64,000 nt of DNA from Niallia sp. XMNu-256 (GCF_036670015.1 NZ_CP137636.1:226501-290500); one strand, 5' to 3'. Numbered from the stretch's first letter, positions 36,591 through 46,701 are shown. A program made the numbers and translations. The notes: generated by a model from the sequence alone, not told the origin.

Positions 36591-38360
36591 CTAATATTGA
36601 CTAATTGAAGTATATCCCTTTTTACCTTCAAGTACCAATTCTTTCGTGCTAGAAAGATCTTTACACTCACTAAAAGCAAAGTGTTTGCAGCTTTTACATT
36701 TGGTTGTATCCAGTAGGTTGAGGGAGTATTGAATAGCATGACCAGTATTTTGGAAAAATTTCTCTTCACCTATGATATCATATAAACCAGTTTTCTTTAA
36801 CATCTCTTTTGGTTGTTCATTTAAGCCCGATATCAGGACCGTTCCGTGTTTTGAAAAGTTTTTAACGATACTGGCTAAATGAGCCTCTCCGGTAATATCA
36901 ATAAATGGTACTTTTCCCATTCGTAATAGAAGAACCTTTGGCTGATGATTGATTGTATTCATGACCGTTTGTTGAAACGATTGCGCTACCCCAAAGAATA
37001 AAGGTCCCTCAATATTATATATGGTGATTTGTGGGCAGTCATGCCCATCGGCAACCATTTGTGTTTCAATCTTTTGATTGACTGTATTTAAGTTAGGCAA
37101 CGCTCTTTCCACGACTTGTGAATCCACCATTCTTTTTGTGAAAAGAACCACAGCGAGCAGCAGGCCTACTTGTACAGCGGTAGTTAAATCAACAAGAACG
37201 GTCAATAGAAATGTGACAACTAATACGAGTGAATCAGATGTTTTTGTTTTTAAAATATATGAAAACACATATCTCTCGCTCATATTCCAGGCAACAATCA
37301 TTAGAACAGGAGCTAGACTTGCCAGTGGAATATGGGAGGCGTATGGTGCAAATACCATTAGTACAATTAAAACAACGATCCCATGAATCACCCCTGATAA
37401 AGGTGAAACGGCTCCGCTTTTAATATTTGTAGCAGTTCTTGCGATGGCTCCAGTAGCTGGAATTCCACCAAACAGTGGTGTAATTACATTGGCGATCCCT
37501 TGACCGATAAGTTCTTTATTACTATTATGGCGGCTATTTGACATTCCATCCGCTACAACCGCAGACAGTAAAGATTCTATACCACCTAATAGGGCTATCA
37601 CAAAAGCTGGTCCAAGGAGTTTACCGATTGTTGCTAAATCAACCTCAGGAAATGAAATCTGCGGCAATGAGTTTGGAATTTCACCATAAGCAGTACCAAT
37701 TGTCGCAACTTCACCAGGATAGAGAATGGCTGCAACAAAAGTCGAGATCAACAAGCCAATTAAGGGTCCAGGTACCTTAGGGAATAGTTTTGGTGTAAGT
37801 AAAATGGTAACTAAGCAGATGACGGCTGTAATGATGCTGTATAAATTAACTGTATTTAAATGTACAAAGATTTCCGCCATATTTTCATGGAAGTATTCCT
37901 TTTGCTCAATTCCTGTAAGGCCTAGGAAATTGGTAATTTGTCCAGTAAAAATTGTTACGGCAATACCAGTTGTAAACCCTATTGTTACAGGGCGGGGAAT
38001 ATATTTAATGAGTGATCCGAGTTTGAATATTCCCATTAAGATTAGGATAACTCCGGCCATGAATCCGGCAATTAGCAGGTTTTCATAACCATAGGTAATG
38101 ACAATGCCGAAAAGGATCGGAATGAACGCACCAGTTGGCCCACCAATTTGGAACTTGGAACCACCAAAAAGTGATATGAGAATCCCTGCAATGATTGTTG
38201 TATAAATACCATACTCAGGTTTCACTCCAGATGCGATCGCAAAAGCCATGCCTAAAGGGATTGCAATAATTCCAACAATAATACCTGAAATGAGGTCCTT
38301 TTGCAAAGACTTCCAATTGTAATGTTGAAACCTTTCATCGATAAGAAGTTTTCCAAACAT
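36591..38360 (-). CDS. SulP/SLC26-family anion transporter with STAS domain
   Basis: 589 residues. The transmembrane part (about 20-400) begins LISGIIVGIIAIPLGMAFAIASG, the SulP signature region, and includes GGIPATGAIARTATNIKSGA. A STAS domain (about 445-550) with LLRMGKVPFIDITGEA follows. An unusual C-terminal tail holds a cysteine cluster (TKCKSCKHFAFSEC). It carries sulfate, bicarbonate or another anion; the substrate cannot be told from sequence. First gene of an operon with arsR. Confidence 0.9.
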   Translation of the reverse strand: MFGKLLIDERFQHYNWKSLQKDLISGIIVGIIAIPLGMAFAIASGVKPEYGIYTTIIAGILISLFGGSKFQIGGPTGAFIPILFGIVITYGYENLLIAGFMAGVILILMGIFKLGSLIKYIPRPVTIGFTTGIAVTIFTGQITNFLGLTGIEQKEYFHENMAEIFVHLNTVNLYSIITAVICLVTILLTPKLFPKVPGPLIGLLISTFVAAILYPGEVATIGTAYGEIPNSLPQISFPEVDLATIGKLLGPAFVIALLGGIESLLSAVVADGMSNSRHNSNKELIGQGIANVITPLFGGIPATGAIARTATNIKSGAVSPLSGVIHGIVVLIVLMVFAPYASHIPLASLAPVLMIVAWNMSERYVFSYILKTKTSDSLVLVVTFLLTVLVDLTTAVQVGLLLAVVLFTKRMVDSQVVERALPNLNTVNQKIETQMVADGHDCPQITIYNIEGPLFFGVAQSFQQTVMNTINHQPKVLLLRMGKVPFIDITGEAHLASIVKNFSKHGTVLISGLNEQPKEMLKKTGLYDIIGEEKFFQNTGHAIQYSLNLLDTTKCKSCKHFAFSECKDLSSTKELVLEGKKGYTSISQY

Positions 38361-38382
38361 TATTTACCTTATCTCCCTTTTA

Positions 38383-38406
38383 TATATATTTATATATTTA
38401 TATATT
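38383..38406. promoter_or_regulatory. Triple 8-bp repeat upstream of sulP
   Basis: TATATATT occurs three times in tandem, 23-46 bases before the SulP start and just upstream of its ribosome binding site. It is a candidate ArsR operator overlapping the promoter, though plain AT-richness could produce it. Confidence 0.4.
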
Positions 38407-38604
38407 TGAATATAACAATATATAAGATACATTGATTTTATTTCTTTGTCAAAGGTTTTATCCCAATTAGACATAAGTTACAAAATAATGACGTTTTTCG
38501 ATAAAAATCGAATAGAAATTTAAACATAAATTATATTTGAAAAATGCCATTAACGTTATAATGGTTTAAAATGAAGGTAATATCATTTAGGAAGGGGCAT
38601 AATT

Positions 38605-40248
38605 ATGAAGTATTTCTCCCTCTATCGGATTTTTACTATTGTATGGATGGCCGTTAGAATTTTTATAGAGATCATTTCGTTTCGGAAAAAACATCGTCGC
38701 AATTGGACCGATCAAACGGATAAGCGATGGGAAGCTCTGCTAAGGAGACAGGCAAAGAGATATAAGGAGAAGGCTCTTTACTTAGAAGGTGTATTAATAA
38801 AGCTCGGTCAATACTTAAGTACACGTAAAGATATCATGCCTGATGCCTATTTAGAAGAACTTACGGACTTACTTGACCAAGTTCCAGCCGTTTCCTGGGA
38901 GAGGGCTAAAGTGGTATTGGAAGAGGAATGGGGAGAGCCTTATACAGCAGTATTAAAGGATATTAGTAAAGATCCTATTGCCTCAGCTTCAATTGGTGAA
39001 GTTTATAAAGGGATATTACATAATGGACAATTAGTGGCGGTAAAAATCCAGCGGCCTAAGATTGGAAAAATTATTTATAGTGATTTTAGAGCGGTACGTA
39101 TTGTTTTATGGATGCTAAAACGTTTTACTAAATTGGAAAACTCAATGGATCTTTCTCTGTTTTATCGTGAATTTGTTCGTACAATCGGGGATGAACTTAA
39201 CTTCGAACTCGAGTTACAAAACGGACTTTATTTTAAAAAGAAGTATGAAGACTTCCCAGGTATTGAGATACCAGACTATTACTCCGAGTATTCTACAAAA
39301 AGGGTACTTGTTATGGATTGGATGGAAGGAAGCCGGCTTACAGATATCAATTTTTTAGCAAAACATCGCTTAGATCGGTATAAAATAGCCAATGTTTTAT
39401 TGGAGGCTTTCTTAGGACAACTTCTTCAAGAAGGGAAATTCCATGCGGATCCACATCCAGGTAATATTATGGTCAAGGCGGATGGAACGATCGTGCTGAT
39501 TGATTTCGGAATGGTTGGAGAGATTAAAAAGAAAGATGCGATGCATATTCGTGATATTGTCATTGGAATTATGATCAAAGATTATGATCGAGTCGTGCAT
39601 GCGTTGGAAGGGATGAAATTTCTACTCCCTCACGCAGATAAAGACGAAATTGCTAGAATCATTAAGATGTTAGTAGATACATATAGTGACAATGGAATAA
39701 AAGCAGGGGATACAAGAGTTGTCGAAGAGATCATGACCGATATTGAGAAACTCGTAAATGAACAACCCATTCAACTTCCAAGTGAATATGCATTTTTAGG
39801 ACGAGCGATTTCTACCTTCATTGGAAATTTATACACATTAGATCCTAAAATGGACCTATTGGCTATGTGTAGCCCGATTATTAAGAAATGGCTAAAGGAA
39901 AATATGGGAAGTGCAAAGGATACCGTCTTAAACTTTGCTAAGTCTACTCTTAAACCGCTAGTATCTTTACCTAATCAATTGCAACAAATTTTGGACGAAC
40001 CAAAGAAATATCGAGAATGGCAAAAGAGTAGTCAATTACTCCGTATGAAACATGAAATGGTGGTCTCTAGAAAAAGAGATGCCTTTCTATTAGTTTTATT
40101 AAGTCTCATTCTTACCTATGTAAGTTACTTTTTAAATCAAACTTACCTTTTATATGGAAGTATTGGAGTATTTGTGATTAGTTACCTTTATTATTTAAGA
40201 ATGCTTTTACGGCATCGTAAATTAGTCAAACATGGATTTAAATCATAA
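38605..40248 (+). CDS. ABC1/AarF/UbiB-family atypical kinase
   Basis: 547 residues, GGAAGGGG upstream. UbiB motifs in order: KxGQ region LIKLGQYLSTRKDIMPD, the Ala-rich nucleotide loop ASASIGEVYKG, VAVKIQRP, catalytic FHADPHPGNIMV and metal-binding IDFGMVG. Two C-terminal transmembrane helices (about 490-535) anchor it. UbiB-like proteins support quinone or prenyl-lipid metabolism at the membrane; in a menaquinone-using Bacillus its substrate is unknown. Monocistronic. Confidence 0.93.
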   Translation: MKYFSLYRIFTIVWMAVRIFIEIISFRKKHRRNWTDQTDKRWEALLRRQAKRYKEKALYLEGVLIKLGQYLSTRKDIMPDAYLEELTDLLDQVPAVSWERAKVVLEEEWGEPYTAVLKDISKDPIASASIGEVYKGILHNGQLVAVKIQRPKIGKIIYSDFRAVRIVLWMLKRFTKLENSMDLSLFYREFVRTIGDELNFELELQNGLYFKKKYEDFPGIEIPDYYSEYSTKRVLVMDWMEGSRLTDINFLAKHRLDRYKIANVLLEAFLGQLLQEGKFHADPHPGNIMVKADGTIVLIDFGMVGEIKKKDAMHIRDIVIGIMIKDYDRVVHALEGMKFLLPHADKDEIARIIKMLVDTYSDNGIKAGDTRVVEEIMTDIEKLVNEQPIQLPSEYAFLGRAISTFIGNLYTLDPKMDLLAMCSPIIKKWLKENMGSAKDTVLNFAKSTLKPLVSLPNQLQQILDEPKKYREWQKSSQLLRMKHEMVVSRKRDAFLLVLLSLILTYVSYFLNQTYLLYGSIGVFVISYLYYLRMLLRHRKLVKHGFKS

Positions 40249-40306
40249 GGCACAACAAATCGACGATATATGTCATATTATTTACTACATTGAAAAACAT
40301 GATGAT

Positions 40307-40350
40307 AAGAAGGTGTAAACAACATTAGTTGGTTTCATCTTCTTTTTTTC
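40307..40350 (+). terminator. Terminator after the UbiB-family gene
   Basis: An imperfect stem, AAGAAGGTGTAAAC with GTTTCATCTTCTT, then seven T residues. Confidence 0.65.
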
Positions 40351-40803
40351 TAGAAAAGTTAAAAAGAGATGTTGAGATTTTGTAAAGCGTTTAATTTCCA
40401 TTTTTTTAAAGTTTCTGTTTAAATAAATGTGAATCATATATTAGTATATTTATTAAATTATGAAGATACCATATGCGAGAAAGTTTACAAATTGAGAATT
40501 AAGTTGTTTAATATAGAAGGTGACCCTACTTTGCAGAAAACTCGAAAAATATAAATTGGTAAATTTTTATTCACAAATTTGTAACAAATATCTTCGGTAA
40601 ACTGTGTTATCATCGTAACTATAGTGTTAATATAGATGTGCGAAAGGAGCAGGTTCAACATTTGTGACAATTATTTGAATAATATTTGTATAATTTGTGA
40701 ACTTTTCAACGAGGTAAGGTTACGAATCTAGCTTAACATCTTAGTTTTGCTTTCAGTATAACCAAATAATTATTTTAGTATATTTAGGGAAAGGGGTATT
40801 CTA
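40351..40803 (+). other. Long leader/promoter region of the qox operon
   Basis: About 450 bases with no supportable gene. TTTGTGAA (40694-40701) is shared with the promoters of the two small membrane-protein genes after qoxD. A ribosome-binding-site-like AAAGGAG near 40644 leads only to a few codons. Respiratory regulators such as Rex or ResD may act here, but I cannot place a full site. Confidence 0.4.
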
Positions 40804-41694
40804 ATGAAGTTAAAAGCGGCTTTCCTCATGGTGTTATTCACGATAGCCACTATACTTTCAGGTTGTGAACCGTTATTAGTACTAGATCCTAAAGGTCCAC
40901 AGGCTGAGAGGCAAGCTCACGACATTATGATTTCAATTGGAGTTATGTCGTTTATTGTCATTTCTGTATTTATTGCTCTAATCATTATCTTATTTAAGTA
41001 TCGTGCTTCAAAACAAAGCCCGGATTACGAACCACCTGAAATTGAGGGACATCCTTGGCTTGAGGCTATTTTATTTGGTATTCCAATTGTAATCGTAGCT
41101 TATTTATCTGTCGTAACTGTACAAAGTAACTACATCGTTGAGGCAACACCTAAAGGATATGAAGATCAAGAACCATTAGTTATTTATGCATCTTCTTCTG
41201 ACTGGAAATGGCATTTTAGTTATCCTGAAGAGGATATTGAAACAGTAAACTATCTATATATTCCTACAGACCGTCCACTTGAGTTTAAATTATATTCATA
41301 TGGACCAATCACAAGCTTCTGGATCCCACAATTAGGTGGACAAAAATATGCGATGGCAGACATGTTAACAACACTTCATTTGGCAGCTGATTCTCCGGGT
41401 GAAATGGTGGGCCGAAATGCGAACTTTAGTGGTAAAGGATTTGCTGAAAATACATTTAATGTCACTGCTATGACTCAAACTGAATTTGATGAATGGGTTG
41501 AGGAAGTGCACGATAGAGCGGAACCTTTAACAGAAGAAAAATTCGAGGAATTATTAGAGCCTGGACATCTTGGACAACTGACCTTTACAGGCACGCACTT
41601 AGAGTTTTCACCACCGCCAGCTCCTCATAGCATGCACAATGATTCTGAGGAAATGGATGAGGAGAATATGACTGAGGGTCATAATAATCATTAA
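40804..41694 (+). CDS. qoxA: Quinol oxidase aa3 subunit II
   Basis: 296 residues, AAAGGGG upstream. A lipoprotein signal ends in LSGC, followed by two membrane helices (about 40-65 and 85-105) and an outer cupredoxin domain. Residues that would bind CuA (two Cys, two His, Met) are missing around SFWIPQLGGQKYAMADM, which identifies a menaquinol oxidase and not a cytochrome c oxidase. The C terminus is His/Glu/Met rich. First gene of qoxABCD. Confidence 0.95.
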   Translation: MKLKAAFLMVLFTIATILSGCEPLLVLDPKGPQAERQAHDIMISIGVMSFIVISVFIALIIILFKYRASKQSPDYEPPEIEGHPWLEAILFGIPIVIVAYLSVVTVQSNYIVEATPKGYEDQEPLVIYASSSDWKWHFSYPEEDIETVNYLYIPTDRPLEFKLYSYGPITSFWIPQLGGQKYAMADMLTTLHLAADSPGEMVGRNANFSGKGFAENTFNVTAMTQTEFDEWVEEVHDRAEPLTEEKFEELLEPGHLGQLTFTGTHLEFSPPPAPHSMHNDSEEMDEENMTEGHNNH

Positions 41695-41767
41695 TAACTA
41701 GTTTTATATTGAATGAGATTGTACGAATATAGATTTATAAATTTCTCTCGAAAGGAGTTCTTTAAGG

Positions 41768-43714
41768 ATGGAGTTCTTTGAACGATTTGCCGTACCACAT
41801 CCAAGTCCTGCGATTTATGCTTCAATGGTTGCCATTGCCTTAACAATGATTGCGATTTTTGCAGGGTTAACCTATTTTAAAAAATGGGGTTACTTATGGC
41901 GTGAGTGGTTGACAACGGTTGACCATAAACGTATCGGTATTATGTATATACTTTCCGCCATATTAATGTTATTCCGTGGTGGAGTTGATGCGGTTATGTT
42001 GCGTGCACAGCTTTCAGCACCGGAAGCTAAATTACTAGATGCACAGCACTATAATGAGATTTTTACTACACACGGGGTTGTCATGATTATATTCATGGCT
42101 ATGCCATTCATTATGGGTTTTATGAACTATTTGATTCCCCTACAAATCGGAGCGCGTGACGTTGCGTTTCCACGAATGAATGCTATTAGTTTCTGGTTAT
42201 TCTTCTTTGGTGCAATGTTATTTAATATTTCGTTCGTTGTCGGTGGTTCACCAGACGCTGGTTGGACATCATACTTCCCACTAGCAGGAAATGATTTTAG
42301 TACATCTGTTGGGACGAACTATTATATGTTGTCAATTCAGATTGCAGGTCTTGGTACATTATTGACAGGTATTAATATGATCACCACGATTGTTAAAATG
42401 AGAGCACCTGGTATGACATTGATGAGAATGCCAATGTTTACTTGGACAACATTCATTACAAATCTAATCATTGTGACAGTTTTCCCGATCTTTGCTATTG
42501 CATTAGGAATGGGAACAATGGACCGTTTATTTGGAACAAACTTCTTTACATCAACAAATGGCGGTATGGACATGCTTTGGGCCAACCTATTCTGGATTTG
42601 GGGACACCCTGAAGTATATATCTTAATCCTACCCGCTTTTGGATTATACAGTGAGATTGTTCAAACATTCTCAGGACGTAACCTATATGGTTATAAATCA
42701 ATGGTTGGTTCGGTTGTAATTATCTCAGTTTTATCCCTACTTGTTTGGGCGCATCACTTCTATACAATGGGTCAAGGAGCACTTGCAAACAGCTTCTTCT
42801 CAATTACAACAATGATGATTGCTGTACCAACAGGGGTCAAGATCTTTAACTGGCTACTGACGATGTGGAAAGGAAAAATCCGCTTGGCAGTACCAATGCT
42901 TTACACTGTAGGATTTATTCCGTTATTTACAATTGGTGGGGTAACAGGGGTTATGCTAGCGATGTCAGCTGCTGACTATCAATACCATAATACAATGTTC
43001 TTAGTTGCTCACTTCCATAATACAATTATTCCTGGTGTTGTTTTCGCAATGCTTGCTGGACTAACGTATTACTGGCCAAAAATGTTTGGATTTATGCTAA
43101 ATGAAAGAATTGGAAAGTGGACGTTCTGGTCCTTAGCAATTGGATTCTGTCTATCTTTCTTCCCAATGTACATTACTGGTTTAGACGGGCAAGCTCGTCG
43201 TATGTACACATATTCTGAAGCAACTGGCTTTGGACCATTAAATATGCTTTCGTTTGTTGGAGCAGGAATTATGGCTATTGGATTCGTGTTGCTTGTATAC
43301 AATGTATATTACAGTATTCGTTACTCACCAAGAAATGTTGGAGCCGATCCATGGGATGCTCGAACACTTGAATGGGCGACACATACGCCAGTTCCAGTTT
43401 ACAACTTTGCGATTGAACCACAAGTTGCTTCAAGACAGCCATTATGGGATGAAAAGAAAAAGGGACACGAACTATTCCCAGGAGAGTATAAAGAGATCCA
43501 TATGCCAAATAGAAGTGGCGCACCATTTATATTTGGAGCAATCTTCTTTGTATGGGGCTTCTCGTTCGTATTTGCGATCTGGCCGCTAGTTATAATCAGT
43601 ACAATTGCCTTCTTTACAGTTATGGCTATCCGTTCATTTGAAAAAGACGATGGACATCACATTACTGTGGAAGAAATTGAAGAAACTGAAACGAAATTGC
43701 GAGGTGCTAACTAA
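41768..43714 (+). CDS. qoxB: Quinol oxidase aa3 subunit I
   Basis: 648 residues (B. subtilis QoxB 649), AAAGGAG upstream. Heme-copper motifs: WLTTVDHKRIG at the start, the heme ligand in IFTTHGVVMI, the CuB site HPEVYILILPAFGLYSEI with the cross-linked His-Tyr pair, the CuB histidines in VWAHHFYTMG, and the heme ligands in VAHFHNTI. It carries the oxygen-reducing binuclear centre and proton channels. It overlaps qoxC by one base. Confidence 0.97.
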   Translation: MEFFERFAVPHPSPAIYASMVAIALTMIAIFAGLTYFKKWGYLWREWLTTVDHKRIGIMYILSAILMLFRGGVDAVMLRAQLSAPEAKLLDAQHYNEIFTTHGVVMIIFMAMPFIMGFMNYLIPLQIGARDVAFPRMNAISFWLFFFGAMLFNISFVVGGSPDAGWTSYFPLAGNDFSTSVGTNYYMLSIQIAGLGTLLTGINMITTIVKMRAPGMTLMRMPMFTWTTFITNLIIVTVFPIFAIALGMGTMDRLFGTNFFTSTNGGMDMLWANLFWIWGHPEVYILILPAFGLYSEIVQTFSGRNLYGYKSMVGSVVIISVLSLLVWAHHFYTMGQGALANSFFSITTMMIAVPTGVKIFNWLLTMWKGKIRLAVPMLYTVGFIPLFTIGGVTGVMLAMSAADYQYHNTMFLVAHFHNTIIPGVVFAMLAGLTYYWPKMFGFMLNERIGKWTFWSLAIGFCLSFFPMYITGLDGQARRMYTYSEATGFGPLNMLSFVGAGIMAIGFVLLVYNVYYSIRYSPRNVGADPWDARTLEWATHTPVPVYNFAIEPQVASRQPLWDEKKKGHELFPGEYKEIHMPNRSGAPFIFGAIFFVWGFSFVFAIWPLVIISTIAFFTVMAIRSFEKDDGHHITVEEIEETETKLRGAN

Positions 43715-44310
43715 TGAAAATGGATCACTCGCTCCCACTTGAATATAGTACACATGAAAACGATCTGAAAATTTTCGGGTTCTGGGTATTCCTTGCAGCT
43801 GAAATTATGCTGTTTGCAACATTATTTACCGTTTATTTTACGTTAGAACATCGAACAGGATCTGGACCGTCAGGAGCGGAGATTTTTGAAATTACTCCAA
43901 TACTAATTGAAACGTTTCTTCTTTTAACTAGTAGTTTTACGATTGGTCTTGCTGTTCATGCAATGCGCCTAGGAAGAAAAAAGGCAATGATGACATTCTT
44001 TGGAGTTACACTTCTATTAGGCTTAACTTTCTTAGGTGTTGAGATTTATGAATTTGTTCATTATGTAAATGTAGGTGCAGGACTTCAAACGAGTGCCTTT
44101 ACAGCAATTTTGCTGTCAACGTTAGCAACACACGGCGCCCACGTTACATTTGGTTTGTTCTGGGGTGTTATGATCATGATTCAAGTGAGAAAGTACGGTT
44201 TGACTGCTAGAACGACGAATAAATCATTCATTTTCTCACTATATTGGCACTTCCTTGATGTTGTCTGGATCTTTATCTTCAGTTTCATCTACTTGAAAGG
44301 ACTGATGTAG
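43714..44310 (+). CDS. qoxC: Quinol oxidase aa3 subunit III
   Basis: 198 residues, starting in a TAATG overlap with qoxB. Five membrane helices are predicted. Typical subunit III sequence: FGFWVFLAAEIMLFATLF near the start and FSLYWHFLDVVWIFIFSFIY at the end. It stabilises subunit I and its proton path. Confidence 0.96.
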   Translation: MKMDHSLPLEYSTHENDLKIFGFWVFLAAEIMLFATLFTVYFTLEHRTGSGPSGAEIFEITPILIETFLLLTSSFTIGLAVHAMRLGRKKAMMTFFGVTLLLGLTFLGVEIYEFVHYVNVGAGLQTSAFTAILLSTLATHGAHVTFGLFWGVMIMIQVRKYGLTARTTNKSFIFSLYWHFLDVVWIFIFSFIYLKGLM

Positions 44311-44311
44311 A

Positions 44312-44593
44312 ATGAAAGAGTTATTTCCGGTTAAACAGATAAATGGCTTTGTTGCATCGATCCTTTTGACAGTAATTGCACTATCCGTGATTTACTTTGA
44401 TCTATCATTTAATACGGCTATGGCAATATTACTTATTACTGCTTTTACTCAGGCTTTCCTTCAATTTGTTGTGTTCATGCATGCTGGGGAAACGGATGAC
44501 AAAGGATTTATTTTTGGTAAAGTTGCCTTCATGATGTTTGCTTCCATTGTTACAATTTTAGGTACTTTACTTCTCTTCCTTTGGGACATGTAA
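44312..44593 (+). CDS. qoxD: Quinol oxidase aa3 subunit IV
   Basis: 93 residues with three membrane helices, starting one base after the qoxC stop. It includes FLQFVVFMHAGETDDKG, usual for CyoD/QoxD subunits. Last gene of the operon; a strong hairpin follows. Confidence 0.93.
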   Translation: MKELFPVKQINGFVASILLTVIALSVIYFDLSFNTAMAILLITAFTQAFLQFVVFMHAGETDDKGFIFGKVAFMMFASIVTILGTLLLFLWDM

Positions 44594-44602
44594 TGAGAAA
44601 CT

Positions 44603-44638
44603 AAGAGAGCGTCTACTAGACGCTCTCTTTATTTTTTG
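44603..44638 (+). terminator. Terminator after qoxD
   Basis: A near-perfect palindrome of AAGAGAGCGTCTA and TAGACGCTCTCTT around a single C, followed by T residues. It overlaps the end of the convergent gene. Confidence 0.88.
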
Positions 44639-44844
44639 CTCTTAGTTAACATTTCTTCTGCTGCAATGAGGAACATGCTAATAATGAAGATAAAAACAGC
44701 CCCCATAACCGCTCCGACACCAATACCACTAATAAAGACATAATCGTTTACAATCATACCGTATAGAAAAGTAGCAATTCCAATTGTGAGAATAATTGCA
44801 CCTACCGTTTTTGTTGCAGTTAACATTCTAGCAAATGGATTCAT
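44629..44844 (-). CDS. Small two-helix membrane protein, paralogue A
   Basis: 71 residues from the ATG at 44844, with AGGGGGG about 8 bases upstream; an in-frame ATG at 44877 lacks one. Two hydrophobic helices (about 9-29 and 37-60), ending FLIAAEEMLTKSKK. The pattern IGIATFLYGMIVNDY...GIGVGAVMGAVFIF recurs in the neighbouring gene, so the two are tandem paralogues. No known domain recognised; nearness to qox hints at a membrane or respiratory role only by position. Confidence 0.72.
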   Translation of the reverse strand: MNPFARMLTATKTVGAIILTIGIATFLYGMIVNDYVFISGIGVGAVMGAVFIFIISMFLIAAEEMLTKSKK

Positions 44845-44879
44845 TCGTTCATCCCCCCTATAGAATATGGTATTCAAAT

Positions 44880-44899
44880 ATGTTCACAAAATTGTCAAA
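44880..44899 (-). promoter_or_regulatory. Shared promoter element, copy A
   Basis: The bottom strand reads TTTGACAATTTTGTGAACAT, including a TTGACA -35. The same 20 bases are found at 45291-45310 before the paralogue. TTTGTGAA also occurs upstream of qoxA. Confidence 0.7.
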
Positions 44900-44967
44900 A
44901 ATTTAGTGGATTTTTCATAAATACTTGAACTTATGCAATATTCTAAGGCTGGAAGTAGAACCTTTAT

Positions 44968-45240
44968 TTATCTTTTTACTAAATATAAGTGAGGCCGCTT
45001 TTCCTTTGCGATAGGGCTGATTACAACACCTTTGTAGGTAGTTTCCACCATTTCCTCTGATGCCACAAGGAACATCCCCAAAATAACAATAAAAATCGCC
45101 CCAACTTCTACACCAATTCCAATTCCGATCACTGAACTGTAATCGCTTACAATTCCGTATGCTAATGTTGCAGCTCCAATAAAGAATAGGAAGATGGCGA
45201 TAAGTTTCGTTACAGTTATGATTTTTTTGTGTGAGTTCAT
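44968..45240 (-). CDS. Small two-helix membrane protein, paralogue B
   Basis: 90 residues, AGGGGGT upstream. Two hydrophobic helices (about 8-28 and 37-60) with FFIGAATLAYGIVSDY and GAIFIVILGMFLVASEEM, matching paralogue A position by position. It adds about 25 C-terminal residues that are polar and basic. Function unknown. Confidence 0.72.
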   Translation of the reverse strand: MNSHKKIITVTKLIAIFLFFIGAATLAYGIVSDYSSVIGIGIGVEVGAIFIVILGMFLVASEEMVETTYKGVVISPIAKEKRPHLYLVKR

Positions 45241-45290
45241 TTATTGACGACCCCCTTAACTAAATCATATTTGTATATCTATTATTGATA

Positions 45291-45310
45291 ATGTTCACAA
45301 AATTGTCAAA
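45291..45310 (-). promoter_or_regulatory. Shared promoter element, copy B
   Basis: Identical over 20 bases to 44880-44899, including the TTGACA -35. It lies about 50 bases before the paralogue B start. Confidence 0.7.
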
Positions 45311-45430
45311 TATTTTTTAGGATTTAGACTATCTTTTTGTTGTTAATTATGTAGATATAGGATTTTTATCAGTATTGCCTTTTTTTACAAAACCATTCAA
45401 GAGTCTATATTATTCAATACCCAAAAAAGG

Positions 45431-45459
45431 TTGACATAAAACAATTATAGTTAGATATT
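45431..45459 (+). promoter_or_regulatory. Candidate promoter of potABCD
   Basis: TTGACA (45431-45436) and GATATT (45454-45459), 17 bases apart, lie about 140 bases before potA. The rest of the 360-base gap (45241-45600) shows no gene. Confidence 0.5.
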
Positions 45460-45600
45460 ATTAAATATTTTTGTTTAATTTTTAGATTAATAAAGGTACA
45501 CTAGAGGACGTATGGATTTTATTCAGTCAAGAGTATACGAGAAATATGAACGATAATTGTATCCATACCTAGAAAAAATTCATATTGGGAGGGAACAAGA

Positions 45601-46701
45601 ATGGGAGATCAAACAATCATTCGCTTTGAAAATGTAACAAAACAATACGACCAGGATCCAGCCATCTTAAAGAATGTTAGTTTTGAAGTTGAGCGCGGAA
45701 AATTTTATACCTTACTTGGCCCATCTGGATGTGGAAAAACAACCATTTTAAGATTAATTGCAGGCTTTATTGAACCAACAGAAGGTAATATTTTTATAAA
45801 TGATAAATTAATTAATCATGTACCAGCCAATAAACGACAGGTGAATACCGTTTTTCAAGATTATGCTCTATTTCCTCATTTAAATGTATTTGAAAATGTT
45901 GCATTTGGTTTGAGAATTAAGAAAATGAATCAAAAACATATCAATGAAAAAGTGAAAGAGGCCTTGAAGTTTGTCAACTTAGCAGGCTTTGAAAATAGAG
46001 AAATCAAAGAGATGTCTGGCGGACAAAGACAAAGGGTTGCCATTGCTCGTGCGATTGTGAATGAGCCTGAAGTGATTCTTCTCGATGAGCCGCTATCAGC
46101 TCTTGATTTAAAATTACGTACTGAAATGCAGTATGAATTAAAAGAGCTTCAACAACGCCTTGGTATTACCTTTATTTTTGTTACTCATGATCAAGAAGAG
46201 GCGCTTGCGATGTCGGATGAAATCTTTGTTATTAATAATGGGAAAATTGAGCAAAGCGGAACACCAACAGATATCTACGATGAACCAATCAATCGGTTTG
46301 TGGCAGACTTTATTGGTGAATCCAATATTGTATCTGGAATTATGAAGAAAGACTTTTTAGTAGAGTTTGTTGGAAGGGAATTCGAATGCGTAGACCAAGG
46401 TTTCAATCGCGATGAAAAGGTTGAAATCGTAATCAGACCAGAGGATTTAGAAATAACTACAGCAGAAAAGGGAAAGTTTGTTGCTCGCGTTGATTCATTG
46501 TTGTTCCGCGGGGTTCATTATGAAATTTCCTGCCTTGACCAAGACGAAAATGAGTGGCTTGTACACTCTACAAAAAGGGTGCAGGTGGGTGACAGGATTG
46601 GCTTAGACTTTGATCCTGAGGCCATCCATGTGATGCGACTTGGTGAAACGGAAGAAGAGTTTGATAAACGACTAGAAGCATATGGTGATGATCATGAATA
46701 A
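45601..46701 (+). CDS. potA: Spermidine/putrescine ABC transporter ATP-binding protein
   Basis: 366 residues, GGGAGGG upstream. Walker [11 protein letters not shown]-loop [10 protein letters not shown], signature [13 protein letters not shown], Walker [13 protein letters not shown] and switch VTHDQEEAL are all intact. A C-terminal TOBE domain (about 285-345, [10 protein letters not shown]) is typical of PotA. It powers polyamine import. The usual Bacillus regulator gene potR is not next to it. Confidence 0.95.
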   Translation: MGDQTIIRFENVTKQYDQDPAILKNVSFEVERGKFYTLLGPSGCGKTTILRLIAGFIEPTEGNIFINDKLINHVPANKRQVNTVFQDYALFPHLNVFENVAFGLRIKKMNQKHINEKVKEALKFVNLAGFENREIKEMSGGQRQRVAIARAIVNEPEVILLDEPLSALDLKLRTEMQYELKELQQRLGITFIFVTHDQEEALAMSDEIFVINNGKIEQSGTPTDIYDEPINRFVADFIGESNIVSGIMKKDFLVEFVGREFECVDQGFNRDEKVEIVIRPEDLEITTAEKGKFVARVDSLLFRGVHYEISCLDQDENEWLVHSTKRVQVGDRIGLDFDPEAIHVMRLGETEEEFDKRLEAYGDDHE

